Source of the DNA: Shimazuella soli
Lineage (GTDB): Bacteria; Bacillota; Bacilli; Thermoactinomycetales; Thermoactinomycetaceae
Assembly: GCF_022511585.1 (NCBI RefSeq)
Contig: NZ_JAKWBN010000010.1
Coordinates: 20,197-84,196 of the forward strand
Reading direction: 5' to 3'
DNA: 64,000 nucleotides
Part shown: piece by piece, positions 27,156-36,940 of the stretch
How the letters are laid out: each line of letters begins with the position of its first letter
How positions within the stretch are numbered: position 1 is the first letter of the stretch
The notes under the pieces: model-generated
Database searches by the model: none
Told to the model about the DNA's origin: nothing
What the model saw: the letters and a program-made list of their open reading frames with translations, nothing else
Made by a program: the position numbers and the translations under genes

Positions 27156-27911
27156 TTAAAAATCTTGTTCCAAGTCTTCAAGTGTGATAGTTTCAGACGA
27201 ATCTTGCTTTAATTCAATAATGTAATCAAAATCATCTAAGGAGTATTCGGTTTGTTGGACAAATACATCTGGATGTTCAATTACTTTAGTTGCGTTTAAA
27301 CTCATTATTTCTCTGAGTAGCATTCGGTGCTCTTCATCGCCTCTTCTAGTCGACATAACACCATCGATGATGAAAACCCTTTCTTCGGAGAATTCATCTC
27401 TCGTAAGTTGGCTACGCATTGTTTGTTTCAACAAAGTGGATGACAAAAAAATCCATCTCTTATTTGCACAAACACTGGAAGCAACAATCGATTCTGTTTT
27501 CCCAATTCGAGGCATGCCTCGAATGCCAATTAGCTGATGACCTTTACGTTGAAATAGCTCTGCCATAAAATCAACCAATATACCTAATTCTTCTCTTGTA
27601 AAAAAATAGGTACGCATATCTTCAGATGACCGTTCTAAATATCTTCCATGTCGAATCGCAATACGATCCACTAATTTAGGAGGTCGAAGTGCTGTTAGCG
27701 TAATGTCTTCCACTTGCAACAATATATGACGAAGCGATTCAATCTTATCGTGGTTACTCGTTTGTAAGAGTAAACCACGTCGCCGATCTTCAACACCATT
27801 GATCGTGATAATATTGATAGCAAGCATCCCTAATATAGAGGCAACATCACCTAATAACCCTGGTCTGTTTTTATGTATTTGGTACTCCATGTACCATTCT
27901 TGACTTGCCAT
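27156..27911 (-). CDS. ymfK: YmfK family protein (DUF3388)
   Basis: A 251-residue protein. The N-terminal ACT-like part (WYMEYQIHKNRPGLLGDVAS, INIITINGVEDRRRG) is followed by a region with a P-loop-like GMPRIGKTES. DUF3388 is found in Bacillales next to ymfJ, ymfI, ymfH and ymfF. No biochemical role is settled. Start at 27911 (MASQEWY) has GAGAGGTGG upstream. The frame upstream of that has no family match. Confidence 0.9.
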   Translation of the reverse strand: MASQEWYMEYQIHKNRPGLLGDVASILGMLAINIITINGVEDRRRGLLLQTSNHDKIESLRHILLQVEDITLTALRPPKLVDRIAIRHGRYLERSSEDMRTYFFTREELGILVDFMAELFQRKGHQLIGIRGMPRIGKTESIVASSVCANKRWIFLSSTLLKQTMRSQLTRDEFSEERVFIIDGVMSTRRGDEEHRMLLREIMSLNATKVIEHPDVFVQQTEYSLDDFDYIIELKQDSSETITLEDLEQDF

Positions 27912-28110
27912 GATACCACCTCTCAAAGGAATGACAGGCTTCATGAGCTATACGCATTAGTATAGCACATGTTCTTTTCTCTCGGAAGAGAATACACCTA
28001 TAAAACTCTAGTATGAATGAATAAAAACAAATGTGAAGCTATAAAATCCCCGTGGTTTCGCAAGTCGAAGCCTTTATGATAAAATTGTGTAGAGTTTAGG
28101 AGTCAAAATA

Positions 28111-28149
28111 AAAACGTCTGGAACTCTTCATCAGAGAACCAGACGTTTT
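28111..28149 (-). terminator. Terminator after ymfJ
   Basis: Perfect 11-bp stem AAAACGTCTGG/CCAGACGTTTT with a 17-nt loop, ending two bases from the ymfJ stop and followed by T-rich minus-strand sequence. Confidence 0.8.
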
Positions 28150-28151
28150 AC

Positions 28152-28400
28152 TTATGTGCGGTCGACTAATTTCACCATAAGATCAGCCATAACACGCTGC
28201 TGATTTTCATCCGCAACATCCCACAATTCCTTTAACAAACGCTCTTGTTCGTTTTTAGGATCTACGTCTTTTGATAGGTAGTCTCCGATTTCATAAGCAA
28301 GATCATGTATAGTTGATTTGTCCATTCCAAGACTAGATGCTTGTTCCACACGATCTTGTAAAAATTTTTTCCATTCATCAAAGTTGTGTAGTACAGACAT
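28152..28400 (-). CDS. ymfJ: YmfJ family protein (DUF3243)
   Basis: An 82-residue acidic, helical protein (LHNFDEWKKFLQDRVEQASS, IGDYLSKDVDPKNEQERLLK), typical of DUF3243, which is confined to spore-forming Firmicutes. No catalytic motif. Start at 28400 behind AGGAGGG. Conserved neighbour of ymfI and ymfK. Function unknown. Confidence 0.92.
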   Translation of the reverse strand: MSVLHNFDEWKKFLQDRVEQASSLGMDKSTIHDLAYEIGDYLSKDVDPKNEQERLLKELWDVADENQQRVMADLMVKLVDRT

Positions 28401-28599
28401 GATAGATTTCCCTCCTAAAGTGAATAACATTCTAAAGATAATATCACCACTTCTTAGAGGAATTATGCGTCGGTCCTATAGGAAAGTATGTCTTTTCGCT
28501 AAGATGTGACAAGAATTACCAGACACTGGCTCCAAGAACTCATCTATCCCCACTGACCTAAGGAACCTCTACATTTTCTATTATTGAAACTTCCTTTCG

Positions 28600-29343
28600 T
28601 TAGTACAAACCACCATTTTGATGTATCACTTGTCCAGTTATATAGGATGTTTCTTGTTGACACAAAAATACAACTGTTGATGCAATCTCATGTGGATTCC
28701 CTAATCTACCCACGGGAATTTCTTCTTCCAAATCTTGAATTTCTTCTTTTGTAAGTTGTTGTCTTAAAAGTTTCGTATCCACTGCTCCAGGTGCAACTGC
28801 ATTCACTGTGATTCCTGATAAAGCAACTTCTTTTGCTAAAGCTTTCGTCATTCCATGAAGAGCGGATTTTGCTGTTGAGTATAAAACTTCTGTTGCTCCG
28901 CCAACTGATCCCCAGATTGAAGAGACGAATATAATTCTTCCCCATCTTTCTTGCAATTGATGTGGCAAAGTAGTTCTTGCAAGAAGAAAAGCTCCTTTTA
29001 CATGTACATCCATCAAACGATGATATTGTTCTGTACTCGAATCTTGGAAGAGGCTTACTTCTGTATGTCCCGCTGCATGTACTAATATTGTTGGTTTTCC
29101 CAATGAAAAATAAATAGATTTGTATACCTTTTTCACATCTTCTTCTTTGGTAACATCAAGCTTAAAAGCATAAGCATCCACACCATTATCACGACACTGT
29201 TGTACTACTTCCATTGCTTTTGCTTGGTTCCGATTATAACAAACACCCACATCTACCCCTGCACTAGCTAATTGAGTAGCAATAGCAGCTCCTATCCCTC
29301 CACTAGCACCTGTAATCCATGCGATCTTTTTATCTACTGACAT
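28600..29343 (-). CDS. ymfI: YmfI-type short-chain reductase
   Basis: A 247-residue FabG-like SDR with ITGASGGIGAAIA (cofactor loop), VHAAGHTE in place of NNAG, SSIWGS with the catalytic serine, and YSTAKSALHG (Y-x-x-x-K), then VAPGAVDT. In B. subtilis YmfI is needed for the 5-aminopentanol modification of elongation factor P, so this may be its orthologue. Start directly abuts the ymfH stop, in an operon ymfF-ymfH-ymfI. Confidence 0.9.
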   Translation of the reverse strand: MSVDKKIAWITGASGGIGAAIATQLASAGVDVGVCYNRNQAKAMEVVQQCRDNGVDAYAFKLDVTKEEDVKKVYKSIYFSLGKPTILVHAAGHTEVSLFQDSSTEQYHRLMDVHVKGAFLLARTTLPHQLQERWGRIIFVSSIWGSVGGATEVLYSTAKSALHGMTKALAKEVALSGITVNAVAPGAVDTKLLRQQLTKEEIQDLEEEIPVGRLGNPHEIASTVVFLCQQETSYITGQVIHQNGGLY

Positions 29344-30633
29344 CTATTTTGGCAGTACCAGGGAAACCGCAAATTGTTCAGGTTGAAAATGGTTTCTCAA
29401 TCTTTCATTCACATCATCCAAAGTCAGTTTTTCTAATGTAGGAATAATATCAAATAAATCAGCATCCTGAAAGCGATAACTCGTAAACTGATTGGCAATC
29501 CATTCCAATGAATTTAAAGAGCGAAGACTTGCACCAATCCGTTTCTTTTGAATCCGATTGAATTCTTCTTGTGTTATACCAGTAGAGAGACGACGAGGAA
29601 CCTCCTCTTGAATACGTTTAATTAACTCTTCAGGCTGATGTGTGTCTCCACCAAACATCGTAAAACCATATCCTTGCTCCAGTGAGTAATCAAAACCAAA
29701 AGTATCATCTATAATGCCATCATCATATAGAGATTGATAAAAATCGGAAGAAGTACTAAACATAGCGTCTAAACAAATTTGAGTTGCTAGCTCTTGCTTT
29801 AAACGATCTGTACCAGTACGATTTACTTCTGTATTTTTCTCCTTATAACCCATTAAACATTTTGGAGTCTGTACACTCAATTTCATGATTTTTTTAGCTT
29901 CGGAAACTGCATTGGATTCTCCTGGATAAAATCTATCAATTTTCGCTGGTGGATCGAACTTTTTAGCTGCCTGATTCTCACGAATCAATTGAATCGTTTT
30001 TTCAGCTTCAATACCACCCACTACAAACAACAACATATTACTTGGATGGTAAAAAGTATGGTAACAGTCATATAGTGTTTCTTTCGTAATCTTACTGATA
30101 GACTCAACCGTTCCTGCTATATCAATTTTAACTGGATGATTTTGATAAAACGCTTCGATCAATCCAAAATAAGATCGCCAATCTGGATTGTCATCATACA
30201 TCTTAATTTCTTGGCCGATGATTCCTTTTTCTTTTTCTACATTTTGATCCGTAAAATAAGGTTCCTGAACAAAATCTAGGAGTGTTAACAAGTTTTCCAT
30301 TGTGTGGTCTGTACAAGAAAACAAGTAAGCCGTACGAGTAAAACTCGTAAAAGCATTTGCTGCAGCTCCTTGTCTTGCAAACTGCTGGAATACATCTTCT
30401 CCAGATTCTTGTTCAAACATCTTATGCTCAAGAAAATGGGCAATCCCATCTGGTACTTGATGTTTCTCTTGCCCTTCTCTTTGAAAGGTATTGTCAATAG
30501 ACCCATATTTGGTAGTAAAAGTTGCATATGTCTTTTGGAAACCAGGTTTAGGTAATAAGTATACCTGTAGACCATTTGGCAGTTGCTCATAATACAATGT
30601 TTCTTTCAGTTGAGGATGATCTAACTTTTTCAC
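29344..30633 (-). CDS. ymfH: M16-family zinc peptidase YmfH
   Basis: A 429-residue M16 peptidase (pitrilysin type) with the inverted zinc motif HFLEHKMFE (HxxEH) near residue 67 and a distal glutamate downstream. It pairs with the preceding YmfF, which lacks the motif, so the two probably form an active/inactive heterodimer as in other M16B pairs. Start overlaps the ymfF stop by 4 bp. The substrate is unknown. Confidence 0.94.
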   Translation of the reverse strand: MKKLDHPQLKETLYYEQLPNGLQVYLLPKPGFQKTYATFTTKYGSIDNTFQREGQEKHQVPDGIAHFLEHKMFEQESGEDVFQQFARQGAAANAFTSFTRTAYLFSCTDHTMENLLTLLDFVQEPYFTDQNVEKEKGIIGQEIKMYDDNPDWRSYFGLIEAFYQNHPVKIDIAGTVESISKITKETLYDCYHTFYHPSNMLLFVVGGIEAEKTIQLIRENQAAKKFDPPAKIDRFYPGESNAVSEAKKIMKLSVQTPKCLMGYKEKNTEVNRTGTDRLKQELATQICLDAMFSTSSDFYQSLYDDGIIDDTFGFDYSLEQGYGFTMFGGDTHQPEELIKRIQEEVPRRLSTGITQEEFNRIQKKRIGASLRSLNSLEWIANQFTSYRFQDADLFDIIPTLEKLTLDDVNERLRNHFQPEQFAVSLVLPK

Positions 30634-31922
30634 TGTTTTTCCCTCTCTTTTCCACGCAAAGAATATATCGTATCCAATTCAACCTGTTCTGCTACTTTTT
30701 TGATATCTTCTTTGGTTATCGCATCAATTTTTTGCAGCAGTTCTTCTAATGTACGAGATTTCCCACTTAAGACAGATTGAAAATGAAAACCGATTAATTC
30801 AAAGGCTCTATCTTGTCCCTCTCGTAATTGGTTGGAAAGTGTTGCTTTGGTTTGTTCTAATTCTCTATCCGTAATTTCGCCATTTTTCATAACTGTTAAT
30901 TGTTCTTTTATGATTTCAATCGCACGTTCTAGATTCTTTTCTTCAATACCGCTTTGAATGAACAAAAGCCCTTTGTGGCTTTCAATAGACGAAGAACAAT
31001 AGTATGCTAAACTTTCTTTTTCTCGGACATTCATAAATAATTTAGAATGAGCAAAACCACCAAGAATACCATTGTACATGAGTAGAGCAGGGTAAGCTTC
31101 ATCACGAATAGATATTTGCGTACGACAACCCATGTTTAGTTTACCTTGATTGACATCTAATCGATCAACTGCCATTTTTACTTTGTCAACATGATGAGAA
31201 ACGGTTGCAAATGGAACTTCTGCTCTTGTAGCTTTTTGCATCTTATCATCGAAGTATTTTGCAAATAATGTTTTTACTTCTTCACTATCTACATCCCCTA
31301 CACAATAAAGATCGATAGGAGAGCGATCAAGTATTTCATGGTAATGATCGTAAAGTGATTTTGCATCAATTGCCGCAATATCTTCTGCATTTCCATATGT
31401 ATAGAGAGAATAAGGTTCCCCTTCGCACATCGTTTGTACACATCGTTCAGCAGCATAACGAATTTTATCATCTTGTAAACTATCTATTCTTTGTTTTAAA
31501 TTTTTCTTCTCTGCTTCCACAAAAGCAGGATGAAATTGATTATTTTCCGCAAAAGGATCTAATATAATCTCACAAAATAAGCGGATTCCTTCTTCCAATA
31601 AAGATGGTGCATCTTGTAAATATGTCTCATTGGCTAAATCCATTCCGAACTGAATTACTTGTCGTTCTCCCCGTTTAAATACATCTCCAAATGAACCAGC
31701 ACCATATAATTCATTGAATTTTTGTCGTAGGGCGACAGTAGTAGGATAAGAACGAGTTCCCCTGCTTAAAACATTTGGCAATAAGGCATTTTTTGTTACC
31801 GAATCGGATTGCAGTGAATTAGTAATAAATGCAGAAAATGTAGTCGTCTTGAATTTATCACTTGGACAAATATGAAGTCGAATATTTCCTAATGATACAG
31901 TTTGAAAAGTTGCAAAACTCAT
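30630..31922 (-). CDS. ymfF: M16-family protein YmfF (non-catalytic partner)
   Basis: A 430-residue M16 peptidase homologue (FATFQTVSLGNIRLHICPSD at the start). The place where the zinc motif should be reads VLSRGTRSYPT, so HxxEH is absent and the protein is expected to be inactive. The RxxxY region in the C-terminal lobe (GGFAHSKLFMNVREKESLAY) is kept, as in partner subunits. Start at 31922 behind AAAGAGGTG. First gene of the ymfFHI operon. Confidence 0.92.
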   Translation of the reverse strand: MSFATFQTVSLGNIRLHICPSDKFKTTTFSAFITNSLQSDSVTKNALLPNVLSRGTRSYPTTVALRQKFNELYGAGSFGDVFKRGERQVIQFGMDLANETYLQDAPSLLEEGIRLFCEIILDPFAENNQFHPAFVEAEKKNLKQRIDSLQDDKIRYAAERCVQTMCEGEPYSLYTYGNAEDIAAIDAKSLYDHYHEILDRSPIDLYCVGDVDSEEVKTLFAKYFDDKMQKATRAEVPFATVSHHVDKVKMAVDRLDVNQGKLNMGCRTQISIRDEAYPALLMYNGILGGFAHSKLFMNVREKESLAYYCSSSIESHKGLLFIQSGIEEKNLERAIEIIKEQLTVMKNGEITDRELEQTKATLSNQLREGQDRAFELIGFHFQSVLSGKSRTLEELLQKIDAITKEDIKKVAEQVELDTIYSLRGKEREKQ

Positions 31923-32085
31923 GCATACACCTCTTTCATATGTTTCACCTAATTTACATCTCTTAAAAACCTTAGTAATGATCACTCCACTAGGGTTTTA
32001 TCGATTATAAAGAAGTGGGTACCTTTATTTTACCGCTTATAATCTGTTGTTTGTAGTCCTCTAATTCTTAATGACACTCTGATCG

Positions 32086-32241
32086 TCAATTTTTTTCGTC
32101 AACTCTCGGATCGAAAATTCCATTCTCTTTAAAAGTAATAGCTACGACATTTTTCGTTATTTTTCCTCCTGAATTGCTATCCACTATCCCAAATTTTTGA
32201 TTTGGAAATTGATTCGCCTTATCATTAAGTGCTCTATCTAG
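32086..32241 (-). pseudogene. Possible gene remnant between spoIIIE and ymfF
   Basis: In the 489-bp gap, one minus-strand frame is open for 51 codons without a start codon. It reads like protein (NQKFGIVDSNSGGKITKNVV, then ITFKENGIFDPRVDEKN, stop). An AGGAGG lies inside the frame, not before it. I do not recognise the family. It could be the 3' scar of a lost gene or chance. The rest of the gap (31923-32375) shows nothing clear. Confidence 0.3.
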
Positions 32242-32375
32242 TTAAAATCTGCCCAAGTATTACTTTGGTGATTCCTCTTATTTCTACTGCTTATATTACT
32301 CTCCTTCCTACAGAAAGACATATATTCCTAGTCTGTGTAGGAAAAAATTTTTCAACCATTTTTTCTTATTTTCGT

Positions 32376-32406
32376 AAAAAAAGACACCGTTTGATGGTGT
32401 CTTTTT
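32376..32406 (-). terminator. Terminator of spoIIIE
   Basis: AAAAAGACACC/GGTGTCTTTTT stem with a 7-nt loop and T-rich minus-strand tail, just past the spoIIIE stop. Confidence 0.9.
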
Positions 32407-32411
32407 GATTT

Positions 32412-34754
32412 CTAATTAATTTGTTCTGTCTTGGAATTAGCGTTACCATTTTGTTGTTGTTTCCATTCTTCTAGAGAAAGACGAACTTCTCGAGGTTTAC
32501 TACCTTCATATGGTCCAACAATTCCATTTTGCTCCATCGTATCTATTAATCTAGCTGCTCGGGAATAACCAACTCTCAACCTTCTTTGCAGTAAGGAAAC
32601 AGAAGCAGTTTTCGCTTCTACAACTAGTTGTACAGCTTCTAAATATAGGTCGTCTTGAGGATCATCTATTTGCTGTCCTTCTGTCGAAGTAGGAATCATT
32701 TCTTGTACATATTTTGCTTCTTGTTGACCTTTCACAAAAGAAACAACTTGCTCCACTTCCTCATCGGATAAATACGTACCTTGCAGTCGAACTGGTTTAG
32801 GAGCTCCTACTGGTAAGTAGAGCATATCTCCTCTTCCTAGTAGTTTTTCTGCTCCACCCATATCTAGGATTGTTCGAGAATCTGTCTGAGCAGAAACAGC
32901 AAATGCAATACGAGAAGGGATATTCGCTTTGATCACACCAGTAATAACATCAACTGATGGCCTTTGCGTTGCAATAATCAAATGAATACCTGCGGCTCTG
33001 GCCATTTGTGCGAGACGACAAATCGCATCTTCTACATCACCGGGTGCCACCATCATAAGATCAGCTAACTCATCTACTATCACAACAATATATGGTAACT
33101 TTGGCTGTCCATTCTTTTCTTGTGCTACTAAAGTATTATACCTTTCAATATCCCTAGCTCCAATATTTGCAAACATTTCATATCGTTTTTCCATTTCTTT
33201 GACTACTTTTTTAAGAGCAATAGCTGCTCGACGTGGATCAGTGACAACTGGAGCAAGAAGATGTGGAATACCATTGTAAATGTTAAGTTCTACCATTTTA
33301 GGATCAATCATCATCAGTTTTACTTCATCTGGTTTTGCCTTATAGAGCAAACTCACAATAATACCATTGATACACACACTTTTTCCTGAACCTGTTGCCC
33401 CCGCAACTAATAAGTGCGGCATTTTCGATAGAACCGCAACATTGGGGTCTCCTGAAATATCTCTACCAAGAGAAATCGTCAATTTTGAATCAGATTTTTG
33501 ATATTCATCACTTTCGATGATGTCACGCAGACCAACCATCGCAACTTCTGTATTTGGCACTTCAATACCAATTGCTGATTTTCCTGGTATTGGAGCTTCG
33601 ATCCGAATATCTTTTGCAGCTAGGACTAAAGCCAAATCATCGGCTAGATTTACAATTCTACTTACTTTTACTCCTACTTGCGGTTGTATTTCATATCGGG
33701 TCACAGCTGGTCCACGATGAATATGGATGACTCTTGCAGAAACACCGAAACTCTCTAATGTATGTACCAATTTTTCCGCATTTTTATTAAGATCGTGCTT
33801 GTCCGCTATCGGTGTTTTTTTCTGCTGTGCCAAGATGTTTATCGGAGGCAGCTGATAATGTTCATTGGAAGATTCCATCTGAAAAGGAACTTCTACATGT
33901 TCCTCTTCTTTTACTGGCTTTAGTGACTCCTGTTTAGTTCCCATTTTTAACGTTAATTGTTCCCTCGGTTCTTCAACTGGTGCTTTATTTAGAGCAGACT
34001 CTTCAAAATCAAAGATTGTCGGCTTTATCTCTTCTTTCTCTTCGATGATTGGATCTTTTGTCACGCTTCCGATAGATGTTACTTTGCGCCGTCTTTTATT
34101 TTTTACATTTTGTTCTTTCTTATAATAAGAAGCGAAAAACGTAGCCAATTTTGTTTTCCAAGCAGCTTTTTTGCCATCCCAAAACTTACTTATATGATGG
34201 AAAAATTTCACATAGGAAAAACCCGTCACAAGTAAAAAACCACACAAAAATAATGCACAGAGTGCCACAACGGTTCCAATACTTTCAAATAAAAAATAAA
34301 AAAGAGCAAAGATCACTCCGCCAATCATCCCACCACCTACATCCGTCGGCAGGCGTGATTCCCGTTCTGCTAAGAGCAGATTCCAAGTCTTATCGATAAT
34401 GGACCCATGAAACCCCTGGGCAATCAGCAATTGAAACGTAAAATAGTGGGAGAAAGCTAAAAGCGAAAGGAGAACTATAACAATACCAGTCATACGTGGT
34501 GACCAATCATTTGGCCATCTGCGTTTCAACATCACATAAAAACCTAAACCCACTCCAATCAAAGGAATGAGAAAATCATAGGACCCTACAAAAAAGCGTG
34601 CCAGGTACGTTAAATTCCTACCGATCGCTCCCAAACTTGCCATAGCAATAATCGATAATGCCAGAATCGTTATACCATATATTTCAAATAATAATTCTCG
34701 CTTGAATTTTTCTGTACGCGGCGTACTTATTGGTTTCGTTGCTTTTTTCGCCAT
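32412..34754 (-). CDS. spoIIIE: DNA translocase FtsK/SpoIIIE
   Basis: A 780-residue septal DNA pump. Four transmembrane segments lie in about residues 25-180, then a linker, a FtsK motor (Walker A VAGATGSGKSVC, Walker B VVIVDELADLMM) and a C-terminal gamma winged helix (RRLRVGYSRAARLIDTMEQ) that reads DNA orientation. It moves the chromosome into the forespore or clears the septum. I place the start at 34754 (MAKKATKP) after CAGGGAG. Neighbour order tepA-ylzJ-spoIIIE-ymf matches B. subtilis, except that a lipase gene separates them here. Confidence 0.97.
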   Translation of the reverse strand: MAKKATKPISTPRTEKFKRELLFEIYGITILALSIIAMASLGAIGRNLTYLARFFVGSYDFLIPLIGVGLGFYVMLKRRWPNDWSPRMTGIVIVLLSLLAFSHYFTFQLLIAQGFHGSIIDKTWNLLLAERESRLPTDVGGGMIGGVIFALFYFLFESIGTVVALCALFLCGFLLVTGFSYVKFFHHISKFWDGKKAAWKTKLATFFASYYKKEQNVKNKRRRKVTSIGSVTKDPIIEEKEEIKPTIFDFEESALNKAPVEEPREQLTLKMGTKQESLKPVKEEEHVEVPFQMESSNEHYQLPPINILAQQKKTPIADKHDLNKNAEKLVHTLESFGVSARVIHIHRGPAVTRYEIQPQVGVKVSRIVNLADDLALVLAAKDIRIEAPIPGKSAIGIEVPNTEVAMVGLRDIIESDEYQKSDSKLTISLGRDISGDPNVAVLSKMPHLLVAGATGSGKSVCINGIIVSLLYKAKPDEVKLMMIDPKMVELNIYNGIPHLLAPVVTDPRRAAIALKKVVKEMEKRYEMFANIGARDIERYNTLVAQEKNGQPKLPYIVVIVDELADLMMVAPGDVEDAICRLAQMARAAGIHLIIATQRPSVDVITGVIKANIPSRIAFAVSAQTDSRTILDMGGAEKLLGRGDMLYLPVGAPKPVRLQGTYLSDEEVEQVVSFVKGQQEAKYVQEMIPTSTEGQQIDDPQDDLYLEAVQLVVEAKTASVSLLQRRLRVGYSRAARLIDTMEQNGIVGPYEGSKPREVRLSLEEWKQQQNGNANSKTEQIN

Positions 34755-34916
34755 TTCATCCAACTCCCTGTAACCTTTCACCAGCATTATAACATGGATC
34801 ACCGTGTCAAGTGAGTTTTTTTGGGAATTTATTGGTTAGATATGGAAGTGGATTTAAGCTCTTCCATCTGCAATTTAAAAAAAGCAAAACCTTATATAAA
34901 AATATGAAATTATATA

Positions 34917-34945
34917 TTGACAGCGCTTTCATCATTTTGTTTTAA
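34917..34945 (+). promoter_or_regulatory. Lipase promoter with overlapping cre (CcpA) site
   Basis: TTGACA at 34917-34922 with a TTTTAA/TTTAAT -10 17-18 bp downstream. The overlapping TGACAGCGCTTTCA (34918-34931) matches the cre consensus TGnAArCGnwwwCA with one mismatch, suggesting catabolite repression. Confidence 0.65.
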
Positions 34946-35061
34946 TAACTATAAGTTAATCAAAAATAAAAGAATTGCACGGAGAATGGAGACCGCAATT
35001 TTTCTGTTTAAACGCAGAAATTTGTAGGTCTTTTTCTTTATGCGACGGAAGGGGAACTCAA

Positions 35062-35922
35062 ATGCAAATGAAAGCTTACCGAATTATTTTTTCCTTTCTT
35101 GCCAGCGCCTGTCTCATGTTAATTAGTAACACAGCATTTGCAGAAACCAATTCCTCCACAGCATTTCTATCGGAGGAAGGACCTGCGCCAATTGGAGCAA
35201 ATAATCCCAGTTGTCATCCAGATGAGAAACACCCTTATCCAGTTATATTAGTCCCGGGAACATTTGAAACCATGCAGGCAAATTGGGCTGCACTTGCTCC
35301 TTGGTTAGCAGCGAGGGGATATTGTGTATACACGCTGAATTATGGCCTCGGAAACCTTGGTCCTTCTACTGGACCTATCGAAAAGTCCGCTGACGAGTTA
35401 AAAATCTTTGTAGACAATGTACTGAAACTGACAGGATCGAAAAAAGTTTCTCTTGTTGGTCATAGCCAAGGAGGAATGATGGCCCGTTACTATATCAAAT
35501 TTCTTGGCGGACAAGATAAAGTAGATGATCTGATCGGGCTGGTTCCTAGCAATCATGGTACTAATGGGATTGCCAATTTACAATTGCTTACTTCTACCGT
35601 AGCTGATCTTACAAACTGCGATGCTTGCAAGCAACAACTGATAGGGTCAGATTTTCTTCAAAAACTAAATCAAGGGGACGAAACTCCTGGCACTGTGTCT
35701 TATACATCAATTGGCACACGTACCGATGAAGTAGTTGTCCCTTATACTTCAGCCTTTTTAACTGGGCCTTCTGAACGAGTAGTCAACATCACCTTACAAA
35801 ATTACTATCCTTTGGATTTGATTGAACATCAATTCATTCCATTTGATCTGAATACCTTCAACTTTATCCTTGATGCATTGAGTCATGATGGCCCAGCAAA
35901 CCCTGAACGCGCCGTGAAATAA
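35062..35922 (+). CDS. Secreted triacylglycerol lipase/esterase
   Basis: A 286-residue exported lipase. The start at 35062 follows GGAAGGGGA and gives a signal peptide (MQMKAYRIIFSFLASACLML, cleavage near AFA-ET). The mature part has VILVPGTFETMQANW (oxyanion region), GHSQGGMMARYY (nucleophile serine), an acid in RTDEVVVPY and a histidine in IEHQFIPFD. Cysteine pairs occur in NPSCHPD/GYCV and CDACK. The layout resembles lipases of actinobacteria rather than Bacillus LipA, so transfer is possible. It is inserted between ylzJ and spoIIIE with opposite orientation. Confidence 0.9.
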   Translation: MQMKAYRIIFSFLASACLMLISNTAFAETNSSTAFLSEEGPAPIGANNPSCHPDEKHPYPVILVPGTFETMQANWAALAPWLAARGYCVYTLNYGLGNLGPSTGPIEKSADELKIFVDNVLKLTGSKKVSLVGHSQGGMMARYYIKFLGGQDKVDDLIGLVPSNHGTNGIANLQLLTSTVADLTNCDACKQQLIGSDFLQKLNQGDETPGTVSYTSIGTRTDEVVVPYTSAFLTGPSERVVNITLQNYYPLDLIEHQFIPFDLNTFNFILDALSHDGPANPERAVK

Positions 35923-35943
35923 ATTTTTCTCACAAAAATCATA

Positions 35944-36156
35944 TTATGAACTGTGAAAAATCACATTTCCAGGCTGAAATCGGGGGTCGAGAAAATGAGC
36001 AGGATCAGGGCTTAGTAACCGAACTACTCGCATAGCATCTCCATCTTGCTGAACTAAAAGCCTTACACCATCCACAATCGTTTCATGAATAGGTGGAACC
36101 GCATTGGTGAGATCTTGGAATACGATTTCCTCAGGAAGAAGTGTCCAATGAAGCAT
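35944..36156 (-). CDS. ylzJ: YlzJ-like protein
   Basis: A 70-residue protein like YlzJ of Bacillales ([51 protein letters not shown]). Function unknown. It starts inside the end of tepA (26-bp overlap) behind AAGGAGGAAG, so the two are co-translated, as in B. subtilis. Confidence 0.85.
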   Translation of the reverse strand: MLHWTLLPEEIVFQDLTNAVPPIHETIVDGVRLLVQQDGDAMRVVRLLSPDPAHFLDPRFQPGNVIFHSS

Positions 36157-36856
36157 CAGTGCTTCCTCCTTTTCGCTCTTTTATCAGCCGATTAAGCTCA
36201 CTCATTGCATCGGAAATACCACCAACTCGATCAATGAGCCCCATTCCCACTGCATCTTTTCCCACCACATTCGTTCCGATATCTCTTGCAAGTTCACCAG
36301 TCCGAAACATCAAATCACGTAACTTCTCTTCTGTCACCTTGGAATGACTGGAAATAAACCGAATCACCCGATCTTGCATTTTCTCTAAGTACTCAAATGT
36401 CTGTGGAACACCAATCACCAAACCTGTTAGCCGGATGGGGTGTATGGTCATTGTTGCTGTTTCAGCTATAAAAGAAACGTCAGCAGAAACTGCGATTGGG
36501 GCGCCAATGCTATGTCCACCACCTAATACGATGGAAACTGTAGGTTTACTCATGGTGGCAATCATCTCTGAAATGGCTAATCCTGCTTCTACATCACCAC
36601 CGACTGTATTTAAGATCAGTACTACTCCTTCAATTTTTGGATTTTGCTCTGCTGCGACAATTTGGGGAATAACATGCTCATATTTGGTTGTTTTGTTTTG
36701 TGGCGGCATAACCAAATGCCCTTCTATTTGTCCAATGATGGGCAGGCAGAAAATATTTGACTCCATTTGTGGTACATTGGTCTGCCCTAACTGCTGAATT
36801 GCTTGAACTACGTTTTTCTTTTTCGCATCTTCTTGGATTTCTGGTTCATCATTCAT
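36131..36856 (-). CDS. tepA: ClpP-fold serine protease TepA
   Basis: A 241-residue ClpP-like protease (translocation-enhancing protein). It has the conserved [18 protein letters not shown], the serine in [15 protein letters not shown] and the histidine in [11 protein letters not shown], followed by a region with FRTGELARD. In B. subtilis TepA is linked to protein export and degradation of small acid-soluble spore proteins. Start at 36856 follows AAAGGTGG. Co-transcribed with ylzJ. Confidence 0.92.
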   Translation of the reverse strand: MNDEPEIQEDAKKKNVVQAIQQLGQTNVPQMESNIFCLPIIGQIEGHLVMPPQNKTTKYEHVIPQIVAAEQNPKIEGVVLILNTVGGDVEAGLAISEMIATMSKPTVSIVLGGGHSIGAPIAVSADVSFIAETATMTIHPIRLTGLVIGVPQTFEYLEKMQDRVIRFISSHSKVTEEKLRDLMFRTGELARDIGTNVVGKDAVGMGLIDRVGGISDAMSELNRLIKERKGGSTDASLDTSS

Positions 36857-36904
36857 TAATAAAATCCACCTTTCTATGTTTTCCTTAGTATGAACCAAAC
36901 AAAA

Positions 36905-36940
36905 AGAAACTCATCCTAATTTTCAGGATGAGTTTCTTTT
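36905..36940 (-). terminator. Terminator after the LPXTA protein gene
   Basis: AAGAAACTCATCCT and its exact complement around a 7-nt loop, A/T-rich on both sides. It overlaps the stop codon. Confidence 0.85.
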
